Source: Marifrigoribacter sp047730175
Lineage (GTDB): Bacteria > Bacteroidota > Bacteroidia > Flavobacteriales > Flavobacteriaceae
Reading direction: 5' to 3'
Assembly (NCBI RefSeq): GCF_047730175.1
Contig: NZ_CP159833.1
Span: 2,666,001 to 2,730,000, forward strand
DNA: 64,000 nt
How positions within the stretch are numbered: position 1 is the first letter of the stretch; each line of letters opens with the position of its first letter. The position numbers were made by a program, and so were the translations under genes. The notes beneath the pieces are model-generated. The model was not told the DNA's origin, did not search any database, and was given only the letters and a program-made list of their open reading frames with translations. This document shows, one piece after another, positions 1 through 8,230 of the stretch.

Positions 1-1
1 T

Positions 2-1045
2 TTAGGAGCAATGCATTTAATGCAAAAATCCGTACATGTACTTCGTTTTAAGGGGGTTGTGATTTCTGATAAAGAAGCCGAGGCTCTCTATATTGCTATT
101 TTATTACATGATATAGGCCATGGCCCATTTTCTCATGCGATGGAGCATAGCATTGTTAATAATGTTAGTCATGAAGAAATTTCCTTAAAATTTATGGACG
201 TTTTAAATGCTGAATTTAACAACAGGTTAACATTAGCTATTCAAATATTTAAAAATGAATATCATCGCGCTTTTTTAAATCAATTAGTGTCAGGACAGTT
301 GGATATGGACCGTCTAGATTATCTTAAAAGAGATAGTTTTTATACAGGTGTTTCTGAAGGTTCTATTAATTCAGAACGATTAATATCTATGTTAAATGTA
401 ATAGATGATCATCTTGTAGTTGAAGAAAAAGGAATTTATTCAGTAGAAAAATTTATTATTGCCAGAAGATTAATGTACTGGCAAGTGTATCTGCATAAAA
501 CTAGTTTAGTCGCAGAACAACTGTTAATGAAACTATTAAAGAGAGCAAAAGAACTCACAAAAAGGGGGGATACTTTACCAGCAAGCACATCGCTTTCATA
601 TTTCTTAAATCATACTATTACTTCAGATAATTTTAATGCTAGCACTATTTCAATATTTTCGAAATTAGATGATTACGATATTATTATGGCAATGAAATCA
701 TGGGTAAATGAAAAAGACTTTGTATTGAGTTCTATTTCTAAAATGTTATTGAATAGAGATTTATTAAAAATAAAAATCATTTCTGAAGAATTTACCGAAG
801 ATGAAATTTCCGTAAAAAATAAAAATGTAATGCAGAAATATGGAATTTCTGAAAATGAATCTAGCTATTTTGTATTTACAGGCACTATATTTAATCAAGC
901 GTATCGGATGGATAAGGATACCATAAATCTATTGACAAAGTCAGGAAAAGTAATTGATGTAGCCAATGCAAGTGATCAATTAAACCTAAAAGCTTTATCT
1001 AAAGTTGTAGTAAAAAATTATATGTGTTTCCCAAAATCCATTTAG
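2..1045 (+). CDS. HD-domain phosphohydrolase (5' end outside window)
   Basis: This is a metal-dependent HD-superfamily phosphohydrolase, related to the dGTPase-like proteins that precede lpxD in flavobacteria. The frame is already open at base 2 (reading L-G-A before the first visible Met at 11), so the true start lies to the left. The visible part has the LLHDIGHGPFSH metal motif (H33 and D34 counted from the Met at 11). It also has the family signature around QLDMDRLDYLKRDSFYTGV. The C-terminal half is less conserved. The substrate cannot be told from the sequence; nucleotide hydrolysis is the family expectation. A TAnnTTTG box separates it from lpxD. Confidence 0.85.
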   Translation, partial: LGAMHLMQKSVHVLRFKGVVISDKEAEALYIAILLHDIGHGPFSHAMEHSIVNNVSHEEISLKFMDVLNAEFNNRLTLAIQIFKNEYHRAFLNQLVSGQLDMDRLDYLKRDSFYTGVSEGSINSERLISMLNVIDDHLVVEEKGIYSVEKFIIARRLMYWQVYLHKTSLVAEQLLMKLLKRAKELTKRGDTLPASTSLSYFLNHTITSDNFNASTISIFSKLDDYDIIMAMKSWVNEKDFVLSSISKMLLNRDLLKIKIISEEFTEDEISVKNKNVMQKYGISENESSYFVFTGTIFNQAYRMDKDTINLLTKSGKVIDVANASDQLNLKALSKVVVKNYMCFPKSI

Positions 1046-1059
1046 TTATCCTTTTTTTC

Positions 1060-1067
1060 TATTTTTG
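1060..1067 (+). promoter_or_regulatory. Putative -7 box for the lpx operon
   Basis: TATTTTTG matches the Bacteroidota -7 consensus TAnnTTTG and lies 35 bases before the GTG start of lpxD. No clear -33 TTG is seen at the usual 19-21 base spacing, so the call rests on the -7 box and its position. Confidence 0.45.
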
Positions 1068-1101
1068 TACGATTATCAATATTAACAACTAAATTTAACG
1101 T

Positions 1102-2124
1102 GTGAAATTTACAGCGGCACAAATAGCAGGAATTTTGGAAGGAGAAGTTGATGGAAATCCAGAAATTGAAGTTTCTAAACTTGCTAAAATTGAAGAAGGG
1201 GTAAAGGGAAGTTTAACTTTTCTTGCAAATCCTAAGTACACGCAGTTTATCTATACAACTAAAGCTTCGATTACAATTGTTGATGCTAATTTTGTTCCTG
1301 AAAATGAAATTACAACGACATTAATTCGTGTAGAAGATTCTTATAAGGCTTTTTCAAAATTATTAGATTATTACAATCAAGTAAAAATGAATAAAACAGG
1401 AATTGAACAACCAGTTTTTATTTCAGAAACAGCTACTTATGGTGAAAACATTTACTTAGGTGCTTTTTCATATTTAGGAGATAATGTTACTATAGGTAAC
1501 AATGTAAAAATTTATCCTAATGTATTTATAGGTGATAATGCAAAATTAGCAGATAATGTTATCGTATTTGCGGGAGCTAAAATATATTCTGATTCTATAA
1601 TAGGGCAAAATTGTGTAATACATAGTGGTGCGATTGTAGGAGCAGATGGATTTGGTTTTACACCTAATGAAAAAGGAGAATATACTAAAGTCCCTCAGAC
1701 AGGAAATGTAATTCTTGAAGCTAATGTAGATATTGGGGCTGGCACAACTATCGATAGAGCAACTTTAGGTTCAACAGTAATAAAAAAAGGAGTGAAACTA
1801 GATAATCAAATCCAAATAGCTCACAATGTAGAAATTGGTGAAAACACTGTAATAGCAGCTCAAACTGGTATAGCAGGTTCTACAAAAATTGGAAGAAACT
1901 GTTTGATTGGAGGTCAAGTTGGAATTGTAGGACATATCACTATTGGAGATAATGTGCGCATACAAGCACAAAGTGGAATAGGGAGAAATGTTAAAGACAA
2001 TGAAACACTACAAGGTTCACCAGCACTAAATTATGGTGATTACAATAAAAGTTATGTGCATTTTAAAAACCTGCCTAAGACTTTAGAAAGAATAAACAAT
2101 TTAGAAAAAAAATATAATGACTGA
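1102..2124 (+). CDS. lpxD: UDP-3-O-acylglucosamine N-acyltransferase LpxD
   Basis: LpxD adds the N-linked 3-hydroxyacyl chain to UDP-3-O-acylglucosamine, the third step of lipid A synthesis in the cytoplasm. The 340 aa length is normal. Residues 1-100 form the uridine-binding domain. About 105-315 are left-handed beta-helix hexapeptide repeats (many IGxN and VxIG units). The catalytic His is H241 in QIQIAHNVEIG. The start is GTG: no in-frame ATG lies upstream, and MKFTAAQIAG aligns with the family N-terminus. The end overlaps lpxC-fabZ by 8 bases, so the two are translationally coupled. A second LpxD-like gene lies at 4961. Confidence 0.95.
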   Translation: MKFTAAQIAGILEGEVDGNPEIEVSKLAKIEEGVKGSLTFLANPKYTQFIYTTKASITIVDANFVPENEITTTLIRVEDSYKAFSKLLDYYNQVKMNKTGIEQPVFISETATYGENIYLGAFSYLGDNVTIGNNVKIYPNVFIGDNAKLADNVIVFAGAKIYSDSIIGQNCVIHSGAIVGADGFGFTPNEKGEYTKVPQTGNVILEANVDIGAGTTIDRATLGSTVIKKGVKLDNQIQIAHNVEIGENTVIAAQTGIAGSTKIGRNCLIGGQVGIVGHITIGDNVRIQAQSGIGRNVKDNETLQGSPALNYGDYNKSYVHFKNLPKTLERINNLEKKYND

Positions 2125-3523
2125 ATCAATGGTAAAACAACGAACTATAGCTAAAGAAGTTTCTCTTCAGGGTGTTGGATTACATACAGGAAAAGAGGTG
2201 ACAATTACATTTAAACCAGCTCCTGAAAACAATGGATATTCTTTTATTAGAGTTGATTTAGAAAATAATCCTGTTATCGAAGCTGACGCTAATTTTGTGG
2301 TAAATACGCAAAGAGGTACCAATCTTGAGAAATTAGGAGTTAAGATTAATACTTCTGAACACGTTTTAGCGGCACTAGTTGGCCTTCAAGTAGATAATTG
2401 TTTTATTGAATTAAACGCTTCTGAACCACCAATAATGGATGGTTCTTCTAAGTTTTTTGTTGAAATACTTGAAGAGGCTGGAATCGTTGAACAAGATGCA
2501 GAACGTGAAGTTTACGTTATTAAGGAGGTAATTACATATAAAGATGAAGATACAGGTAGTGAGATTATTGTAATGCCTGCTGATGAATACCAAGTAACTA
2601 CCATGGTTGATTTTGGTACAAATGTTCTTGGAACTCAAAATGCTTCTATTAATCATATTTCAGAATTTAAAAGTGAAATAGCGGATGCTAGAACTTTTAG
2701 TTTTTTACATGAAATTGAAATGTTATTGGAACACGGTCTTATTAAAGGGGGTGATTTAAACAATGCAATTGTATATGTAGACAAAGAGGTGTCACCAGAA
2801 ACAATGGAGAAACTAAGAGTTGCATTTGGAAAAGATAATATTTCAGTAAAACCAAATGGAATTTTAGATAATTTAACATTGCATCATCCAAATGAAGCAG
2901 CAAGACATAAGTTACTCGATGTAATTGGAGATCTTGCATTAATTGGAATGCCAATTCGTGGAAAAGTAATAGCAAATAAACCAGGTCATTTGGTTAATAC
3001 AGAATTTGCTAAAAAGCTTTCAAAAATTATTAAAGCAGAGAAACGAAATAGAGTACCAAAGTTTGATATTTATAAAACACCCGTTAAAGATGTGAATGCT
3101 ATCATGGAAATGCTTCCTCATAGACCTCCATTTTTATTTGTAGATAAAATATTAGAGCTTTCTGATAATCATGTCGTTGGACTTAAAAATGTTACGATGA
3201 ATGAGCCATTCTTCGTAGGGCATTTCCCAGGAGCCCCAGTTATGCCAGGAGTTCTTATTGTTGAAGCAATGGCACAAACAGGAGGCATTTTAGCATTAAG
3301 TACTGTGCCAGATCCTGAGAATTACTTAACATTTTTCATGAAAATAAACAACGTTAAGTTTAAGCAACAAGTAAACCCTGGAGATACAATAATATTCGAT
3401 TTAAAACTCGATATTCCTATTAGACGTGGTATTATATTAATGTCTGGTAAGGCCTATGTAAATGGTATTGTAGTGACAGAAGCACAATTAATGGCACAAA
3501 TAGTAAAAACTAAAAATAATTAA
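2117..3523 (+). CDS. lpxC-fabZ: Fused LpxC deacetylase / FabZ dehydratase
   Basis: This bifunctional protein is typical of Bacteroidota. The LpxC part (about 1-315) is the Zn-dependent UDP-3-O-acyl-GlcNAc deacetylase, the committed step of lipid A synthesis. Its likely zinc ligands are H82, H264 and D268 in HKLLDVIGD. The FabZ part (about 322-468) is the 3-hydroxyacyl-ACP dehydratase, with MLPHRPPFLFVD, catalytic H369 in the HFPGAPVMPG loop and E383. Fusion ties the use of hydroxyacyl-ACP for lipid A to its dehydration for fatty acid elongation. It starts 8 bases inside lpxD, and its TAA is followed at once by the ATG of lpxA. Confidence 0.96.
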   Translation: MTESMVKQRTIAKEVSLQGVGLHTGKEVTITFKPAPENNGYSFIRVDLENNPVIEADANFVVNTQRGTNLEKLGVKINTSEHVLAALVGLQVDNCFIELNASEPPIMDGSSKFFVEILEEAGIVEQDAEREVYVIKEVITYKDEDTGSEIIVMPADEYQVTTMVDFGTNVLGTQNASINHISEFKSEIADARTFSFLHEIEMLLEHGLIKGGDLNNAIVYVDKEVSPETMEKLRVAFGKDNISVKPNGILDNLTLHHPNEAARHKLLDVIGDLALIGMPIRGKVIANKPGHLVNTEFAKKLSKIIKAEKRNRVPKFDIYKTPVKDVNAIMEMLPHRPPFLFVDKILELSDNHVVGLKNVTMNEPFFVGHFPGAPVMPGVLIVEAMAQTGGILALSTVPDPENYLTFFMKINNVKFKQQVNPGDTIIFDLKLDIPIRRGIILMSGKAYVNGIVVTEAQLMAQIVKTKNN

Positions 3524-4309
3524 ATGAATCAACCTTTAGCTTACGTACATCCAGGAGCAAAAATCGCCAAAAATGTAGTAATAGAACCATTTACAACCAT
3601 TCATAATAATGTAATTATTGGTGAAGGTACGTGGATAGGTTCTAATGTAACTATCATGGAAGGTGCTAGAATAGGAAAAAATTGCAATATTTTTCCAGGC
3701 TCTGTAATTTCAGCAATTCCTCAAGATTTAAAATTTCAAGACGAAGATACTACAGTAGTTATAGGTGATAATACAACCCTTCGAGAATACGTTACCATAA
3801 ATCGAGGTACTGTAGATAGAGGTAAAACAGTAATTGGTAAAAATTGCTTAATAATGGCTTATTGTCATGTTGCTCATGATTGTATTGTGGGTGATAATTG
3901 TATTTTTTCCAATAATAGTACCTTAGCTGGGCATGTAACAGTTGGTGATTATGTTATTTTAGCAGGGATGACGGCTGTACACCAGTTTTGTACCTTGGGT
4001 AATCATGCATTTATAACAGGTGGATCTTTAGTTCGTAAAGATGTGCCTCCTTTTGTAAAAGGAGCTAGAGAACCAATGTCTTATGTTGGAATCAACTCCA
4101 TTGGATTACGCCGAAGAGGGTTTACTTCTGAAAAAATTAGAGAAATACAGAATATTTATAGATTATTATATCAAAAAAATTATAATACCACTCAAGCTGC
4201 TGGGATTATTGAAGCTGAAATGGAAGCTACTCCAGAAAGAGATGAAATCCTTCAATTCATTAAAAACTCAAAACGAGGAATAATGAAAGGTTACTTTAGT
4301 TCAAATTAA
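3524..4309 (+). CDS. lpxA: UDP-GlcNAc O-acyltransferase LpxA
   Basis: LpxA transfers a 3-hydroxyacyl group from ACP to UDP-GlcNAc, the first step of lipid A synthesis. The 261 aa length matches the family. The N-terminal two thirds are hexapeptide beta-helix repeats, and the C-terminus (about 195-261) is the helical substrate-binding cap. The HVAHDCIVG segment contains catalytic H118, and MTAVHQFC is also conserved. It begins directly after the lpxC-fabZ stop codon with no spacer, so it is part of the same transcript. Confidence 0.96.
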   Translation: MNQPLAYVHPGAKIAKNVVIEPFTTIHNNVIIGEGTWIGSNVTIMEGARIGKNCNIFPGSVISAIPQDLKFQDEDTTVVIGDNTTLREYVTINRGTVDRGKTVIGKNCLIMAYCHVAHDCIVGDNCIFSNNSTLAGHVTVGDYVILAGMTAVHQFCTLGNHAFITGGSLVRKDVPPFVKGAREPMSYVGINSIGLRRRGFTSEKIREIQNIYRLLYQKNYNTTQAAGIIEAEMEATPERDEILQFIKNSKRGIMKGYFSSN

Positions 4310-4331
4310 TAAATAATACTCAAAACAAATT

Positions 4332-4898
4332 ATGGCAAGTACTTCAGATATTAGAAAAGGATTATGCATTAAATACAACCACGATATTTTTAAAATTATA
4401 GATTTTCAACACGTTAAGCCAGGTAAAGGACCTGCTTTTGTTCGAACAAAATTAAAAAGCGTGACTTCTGGAAAAGTAATTGATAATACATTTTCAGCAG
4501 GACATAAAATTGAAGATATTCGTGTAGAAACACATAAATTTCAATTTCTTTACAATGAAGGTGATACATTTCATTTTATGAATACTGATGATTATGCTCA
4601 AATACAACTAGAAAAAGATGCTCTAGATAACCCTGATTTAATGAAAGAAGGTGAGATAGTTACAATTCAAATAAATACAGAAGATGACATGCCTCTTTCA
4701 GTAGATTTACCTGCACATGTAATATTAGAAGTGTCTAGTACAGAACCTGGAGTAAAAGGGAATACAGCTACTAATGCTACTAAGCCTGCCATTGTTGAAA
4801 CGGGAGCAACTATTAATGTTCCTCTTTTTATTAATGAAGGTGATAAAATCCGAATTGATACTGATAAAGGAAACTATCAAGAAAGAGTTAAAGAATAA
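4332..4898 (+). CDS. efp: Elongation factor P
   Basis: EF-P binds between the P and E sites of the ribosome and helps form peptide bonds at polyproline stretches. The 188 aa length is normal. It has the KOW-like N-terminal domain and two OB folds. The tip loop KPGKGPAFVRTK carries K32, the residue that is modified in many bacteria. The gene follows lpxA by 22 bases with no terminator between, so co-transcription is likely. Confidence 0.95.
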   Translation: MASTSDIRKGLCIKYNHDIFKIIDFQHVKPGKGPAFVRTKLKSVTSGKVIDNTFSAGHKIEDIRVETHKFQFLYNEGDTFHFMNTDDYAQIQLEKDALDNPDLMKEGEIVTIQINTEDDMPLSVDLPAHVILEVSSTEPGVKGNTATNATKPAIVETGATINVPLFINEGDKIRIDTDKGNYQERVKE

Positions 4899-4929
4899 AA
4901 TATTAAGTCCTACTTTTAGTGGCATTTTT

Positions 4930-4937
4930 TATATTTG
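4930..4937 (+). promoter_or_regulatory. Putative -7 box before the second lpxD-like gene
   Basis: TATATTTG fits TAnnTTTG and ends 23 bases before the ATG at 4961. It suggests that the lpxD-like/NTF2 pair can be transcribed apart from the lpx-efp operon. The -33 region is weak. Confidence 0.45.
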
Positions 4938-4960
4938 GTAAATATCATATTATATAGTCT

Positions 4961-5899
4961 ATGAAATATTCTATTCCACAAACCTTAGAAAGGATTGCAA
5001 AAATTATAAACTGTGATTATAAAGGGGATGCTTATTTTCCAGTGTTAGGAATGAATGAAATACATGTAGTTGAGCCTGGAGACATTGTTTTTGTTGATCA
5101 CCCTAAATATTACAATAAAGCGCTAGAGTCTAAAGCAACTATTATTCTTATCAATAAAGAAGTTGAATGCCCAGAAGGGAAAGCATTATTAATTTCAGAT
5201 GATCCATTTAGAGATTTCAATACGCTAACGGTTCATTTTAACCCTTTTATTTCTTCTAATGCAATGATTTCTGAAAGCGCTACAATTGGTGCTAACACAC
5301 TAATACAGCCTAATGTTTTTGTTGGAAATAATGTAGTAATTGGGAGTGATTGTATTATTCACCCCAATGTATGTTTGTATGACAATACAGTTATAGGAAA
5401 TAATGTGGTCATACATTCAGGATCTGTTTTAGGAGGAGATGCTTTTTATTATAAAAACAGACCAGAAAAGTTCGATAAACTAATTAGTGGTGGAAATGTA
5501 GTTGTTGGAGATAATGTAGATATCGGTGCTCTTTGCACCATAGATAAAGGCGTTACAGCATCCACAACTATTGGGGAAGGAACCAAACTTGATAATCAAG
5601 TCCATATTGGACACGACACGATTATAGGAAAACGTTGTTTAATGGCATCACAAGTTGGTATTTCTGGATGCGTAATTATAGAAGATTTTGTCACAATATG
5701 GGGGCAAGTAGGAGTTAAAAGTGGTATTACTATTGCTAAAGGAACTGAAATTTATGCTCAATCTGGTCTAGGACATTCTACCGGTGAAAATAAAAAATAT
5801 TTTGGTTCACCAGCTATTGAAGCTAGGGCTAGGTTTAGGGAAATGGCATACATAAATAAATTGCCAGAGATTATAGATAAACTAGATAAATTAAAATGA
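4961..5899 (+). CDS. LpxD-like hexapeptide acyltransferase (second copy)
   Basis: This 312 aa LpxD-family protein is diverged from the lpxD at 1102. It has a shorter N-terminal uridine-binding-like domain (about 1-95), then hexapeptide beta-helix repeats. H218 in DNQVHIGHDT aligns with the catalytic H241 of LpxD, and the C-terminal GSPAIEARARFREM helix resembles LpxD. Its position after efp is the usual flavobacterial arrangement. It could act on a different acyl donor or a different UDP-sugar; the sequence does not decide this. The last four bases overlap the next start codon (ATGA). Confidence 0.85.
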   Translation: MKYSIPQTLERIAKIINCDYKGDAYFPVLGMNEIHVVEPGDIVFVDHPKYYNKALESKATIILINKEVECPEGKALLISDDPFRDFNTLTVHFNPFISSNAMISESATIGANTLIQPNVFVGNNVVIGSDCIIHPNVCLYDNTVIGNNVVIHSGSVLGGDAFYYKNRPEKFDKLISGGNVVVGDNVDIGALCTIDKGVTASTTIGEGTKLDNQVHIGHDTIIGKRCLMASQVGISGCVIIEDFVTIWGQVGVKSGITIAKGTEIYAQSGLGHSTGENKKYFGSPAIEARARFREMAYINKLPEIIDKLDKLK

Positions 5900-6309
5900 A
5901 TAAAAGTGCAAAACAGATTGTAGGCCAATTTTTCAGTTCAGATATTCTAAATGACGATTCTGTTCTTACAACATATTTTCATAAAGATTTAGAACTCATA
6001 TGGAATAGTTCAGATGGTTTAACGATCATGAATTATGATGATTTAACCGAATTCTTTTCAGAAATAAAACGTACGTATAATGACTTAAGAATTGAAGTAA
6101 GCCATTTACTCGAAGATGAGAATTATGTTACAACACGATACAAATACTATGTCAAAACAATAGAAAATCCTGATGAAGAATTAGGGATTTCTCACTTCAT
6201 TACTATTTGGGAAATAAAAGACAATAAAATGTACCGTGGTTACCAAGTAAGTCAACCTGTAACCGACTTAGATGACACCACAGAATCTTATCATAAGGTT
6301 AAAGTATAA
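5896..6309 (+). CDS. NTF2/SnoaL-like small protein
   Basis: This 137 aa soluble protein has the look of an NTF2/SnoaL-like cone fold. The N-terminal helix ends in YFHKDLELIWNSSDG, the middle pairs LRIEVSHLLEDENYVTTRYKYY, and a later strand reads HFITIWEIKDNKMYRGYQVS. No signal peptide or catalytic motif is seen. It overlaps the LpxD-like gene by 4 bases and is therefore translationally coupled to it, which suggests an accessory role near that acyltransferase or simply conserved synteny. The function is unknown. Confidence 0.7.
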   Translation: MNKSAKQIVGQFFSSDILNDDSVLTTYFHKDLELIWNSSDGLTIMNYDDLTEFFSEIKRTYNDLRIEVSHLLEDENYVTTRYKYYVKTIENPDEELGISHFITIWEIKDNKMYRGYQVSQPVTDLDDTTESYHKVKV

Positions 6310-6336
6310 TTTCTACTTTTTTATTGCTAAAAAAGG

Positions 6337-6344
6337 TATATTTG
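6337..6344 (+). promoter_or_regulatory. Putative -7 box for sucD
   Basis: TATATTTG matches TAnnTTTG, 34 bases before the sucD start. This gives sucD its own promoter separate from the upstream genes. Confidence 0.5.
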
Positions 6345-6378
6345 CCCCCAAATTAAACGAATAAAAATTCTATAGAAA

Positions 6379-7254
6379 ATGAGTGTTTTAGTAAACAAAA
6401 ATTCAAAAATAATCGTACAAGGTTTTACGGGTGGAGAAGGAACTTTCCATGCGAGTCAAATGATTGATTATGGAACTCAAGTGGTTGGTGGTGTTACACC
6501 TGGTAAAGGTGGCCAAACACATTTAGACAGGCCTGTTTTCAATACCGTAGCAGAAGCTGTGGAAAAAGTGAACGCTGATACTTCTATTATTTTTGTTCCC
6601 CCTGCGTTTGCTGCAGATGCAATTATGGAAGCTGCTGAAGCTGGAATTAAAGTAATAATTACGATCACTGAAGGGATTCCTGTTGCTGATATGATTAAAG
6701 CTTCAGATTATATAAAAGATAAAGATTGTCGATTAATAGGCCCTAACTGTCCTGGAGTTATTACTCCTGGGGAAGCTAAGGTTGGAATTATGCCAGGATT
6801 TGTGTTCAAAAAAGGAACGGTAGGTATCGTTTCTAAATCTGGTACATTAACATATGAAGCTGCTGATCAGGTTGTAAAACAAGGATTAGGAATTACTACA
6901 GCTATTGGTATAGGGGGTGATCCAATTATTGGTACTTCTACAAAAGATGCTGTTGAACTATTAATCAATGACCCAGAAACTGAATGTGTAGTAATGATTG
7001 GTGAAATAGGAGGTCAATTAGAGGCGGATGCTGCTAAATGGTATAAAGAAAGCGGAAGCAAAAAGCCTATCATTGGTTTTATCGCTGGAGAAACAGCACC
7101 TGCTGGACGTACAATGGGCCATGCTGGAGCTATTGTAGGTGGAAGCGATGATACTGCACAAGCAAAGAAGAAAATCATGAGAGAACACGGAATACATGTG
7201 GTTGAATCTCCTGCAGAAATAGGAAAAAAAGTAGCCGAAGTAATGGCTCGTTAA
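6379..7254 (+). CDS. sucD: Succinyl-CoA synthetase alpha subunit
   Basis: This is the ADP-forming succinate-CoA ligase alpha chain of the TCA cycle, which pairs with SucC (not in this window). The 291 aa length is normal. The CoA-binding Rossmann domain starts at about residue 8 (IIVQGFTGGEGTFH). GPNCPGVITPGE is the usual mid-protein signature. The phosphohistidine is H248 in GRTMGHAGAIVGG. It has its own promoter box upstream and a strong terminator downstream, so it is probably monocistronic. Confidence 0.96.
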   Translation: MSVLVNKNSKIIVQGFTGGEGTFHASQMIDYGTQVVGGVTPGKGGQTHLDRPVFNTVAEAVEKVNADTSIIFVPPAFAADAIMEAAEAGIKVIITITEGIPVADMIKASDYIKDKDCRLIGPNCPGVITPGEAKVGIMPGFVFKKGTVGIVSKSGTLTYEAADQVVKQGLGITTAIGIGGDPIIGTSTKDAVELLINDPETECVVMIGEIGGQLEADAAKWYKESGSKKPIIGFIAGETAPAGRTMGHAGAIVGGSDDTAQAKKKIMREHGIHVVESPAEIGKKVAEVMAR

Positions 7255-7286
7255 TTTATTATATAAAAATTAACTAAAATTTAGGA

Positions 7287-7316
7287 AAGCCTTGTTAATT
7301 TAACGAGGCTTTTTTT
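7287..7316 (+). terminator. Intrinsic terminator after sucD
   Basis: The stem AAGCCTTGTT / AACGAGGCTT (one wobble pair) has a short AT loop and is followed by a run of T. It lies 33 bases after the sucD stop codon. Confidence 0.85.
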
Positions 7317-7339
7317 ATGAAGAACCCATAACGATTTAT

Positions 7340-7347
7340 TATATTTG
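7340..7347 (+). promoter_or_regulatory. Putative -7 box for fabG
   Basis: TATATTTG fits TAnnTTTG. A transcript from here would have a leader of about 130 bases to fabG, including the GC-rich inverted repeat at 7426-7444. Confidence 0.4.
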
Positions 7348-7425
7348 AGTCTATTCAAAAAAACTAATTATGATGAAACGAGCATGCTAAAGATTATATC
7401 AATTAACGGAATGATTAATAGCGAA

Positions 7426-7444
7426 CCTGCCTGTGGCAGGCAGG
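7426..7444. repeat. GC-rich perfect inverted repeat
   Basis: CCTGCCTG-TGG-CAGGCAGG is a perfect 8 bp inverted repeat with a 3-base loop, and the CAGG unit runs on for several more bases. It stands out in an AT-rich intergenic region. There is no T run, so it does not look like a terminator. It would form a very stable hairpin in the fabG leader RNA. Similar GC-rich palindromes occur dispersed in Bacteroidota genomes. Confidence 0.8.
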
Positions 7445-7481
7445 CAGCATGTGACTTTTTAAAAATAATAAATATAAATAT

Positions 7482-8228
7482 ATGAAATTATTAGAAGGAA
7501 AAACAGCAATTGTAACTGGTGGTAGTAGAGGTATTGGCAAAGGTATTGTTGAAATATTTGCAAAACATGGTGCTAATGTTGCTTTTACATATAGTTCGTC
7601 TTCAGAAGCTGCTAAAGTAATTGAAGAAGAAGTCTCTAAATATGGAGTACAAGTTAAGTCTTATAAAAGTGATGCTTCTAATTTTGAACAAGCACAAGAA
7701 TTAGCCGCTGAAATAGTTAAGGATTTTGGTAGCATAGATATCTTAGTTAATAATGCTGGTATTACTAAAGATAATTTATTAATGCGAATGCAAGAAGAGG
7801 ACTTCGATAAAGTGATTGAAGTAAACTTAAAATCTGTTTTTAACATGACCAAAGCGGTACAACGTACCATGTTAAAACAACGTAGTGGTTCTATAATAAA
7901 CATGAGCTCAGTGGTTGGACTAAAAGGAAATGCTGGGCAAAGTAATTATGCCGCATCGAAAGCGGGTATCATTGGTTTTACTAAATCAATGGCATTAGAA
8001 TTAGGTTCAAGAAATATTCGTAATAATGTAATTGCTCCTGGTTTTATTGAAACAGAAATGACTGGAAAGTTAGATGAAGCAACAGTAGATTCATGGAGAA
8101 AAGCAATTCCTTTAAAAAGAGGGGGAAGTCCAGAAGATATAGCTAATGCCTGTGTTTTCTTAGGAAGTGATTTATCAGGATATATTACAGGACAAGTAAT
8201 AAATGTAGATGGAGGAATGCTAACATAA
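7482..8228 (+). CDS. fabG: 3-oxoacyl-ACP reductase
   Basis: This short-chain dehydrogenase reduces 3-oxoacyl-ACP with NADPH in fatty acid elongation. The 248 aa length is classical. The dinucleotide motif TGGSRGIG is at residues 12-19, NNAG at about 90-93, the catalytic Ser at 142/143, and YAASK gives Y156 and K160. MTGKLD and INVDGGM are also typical of FabG. The next gene begins 2 bases after its stop, so the two share a transcript. Other SDR functions cannot be fully excluded, but the fit to FabG is strong. Confidence 0.92.
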   Translation: MKLLEGKTAIVTGGSRGIGKGIVEIFAKHGANVAFTYSSSSEAAKVIEEEVSKYGVQVKSYKSDASNFEQAQELAAEIVKDFGSIDILVNNAGITKDNLLMRMQEEDFDKVIEVNLKSVFNMTKAVQRTMLKQRSGSIINMSSVVGLKGNAGQSNYAASKAGIIGFTKSMALELGSRNIRNNVIAPGFIETEMTGKLDEATVDSWRKAIPLKRGGSPEDIANACVFLGSDLSGYITGQVINVDGGMLT

Positions 8229-8230
8229 TA

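Noticed and set aside
7368..7388. Short leader peptide (MMKRAC) before fabG
   Set aside because: Six codons with no repeated amino acid, no following terminator and no link to the pathway; likely chance.
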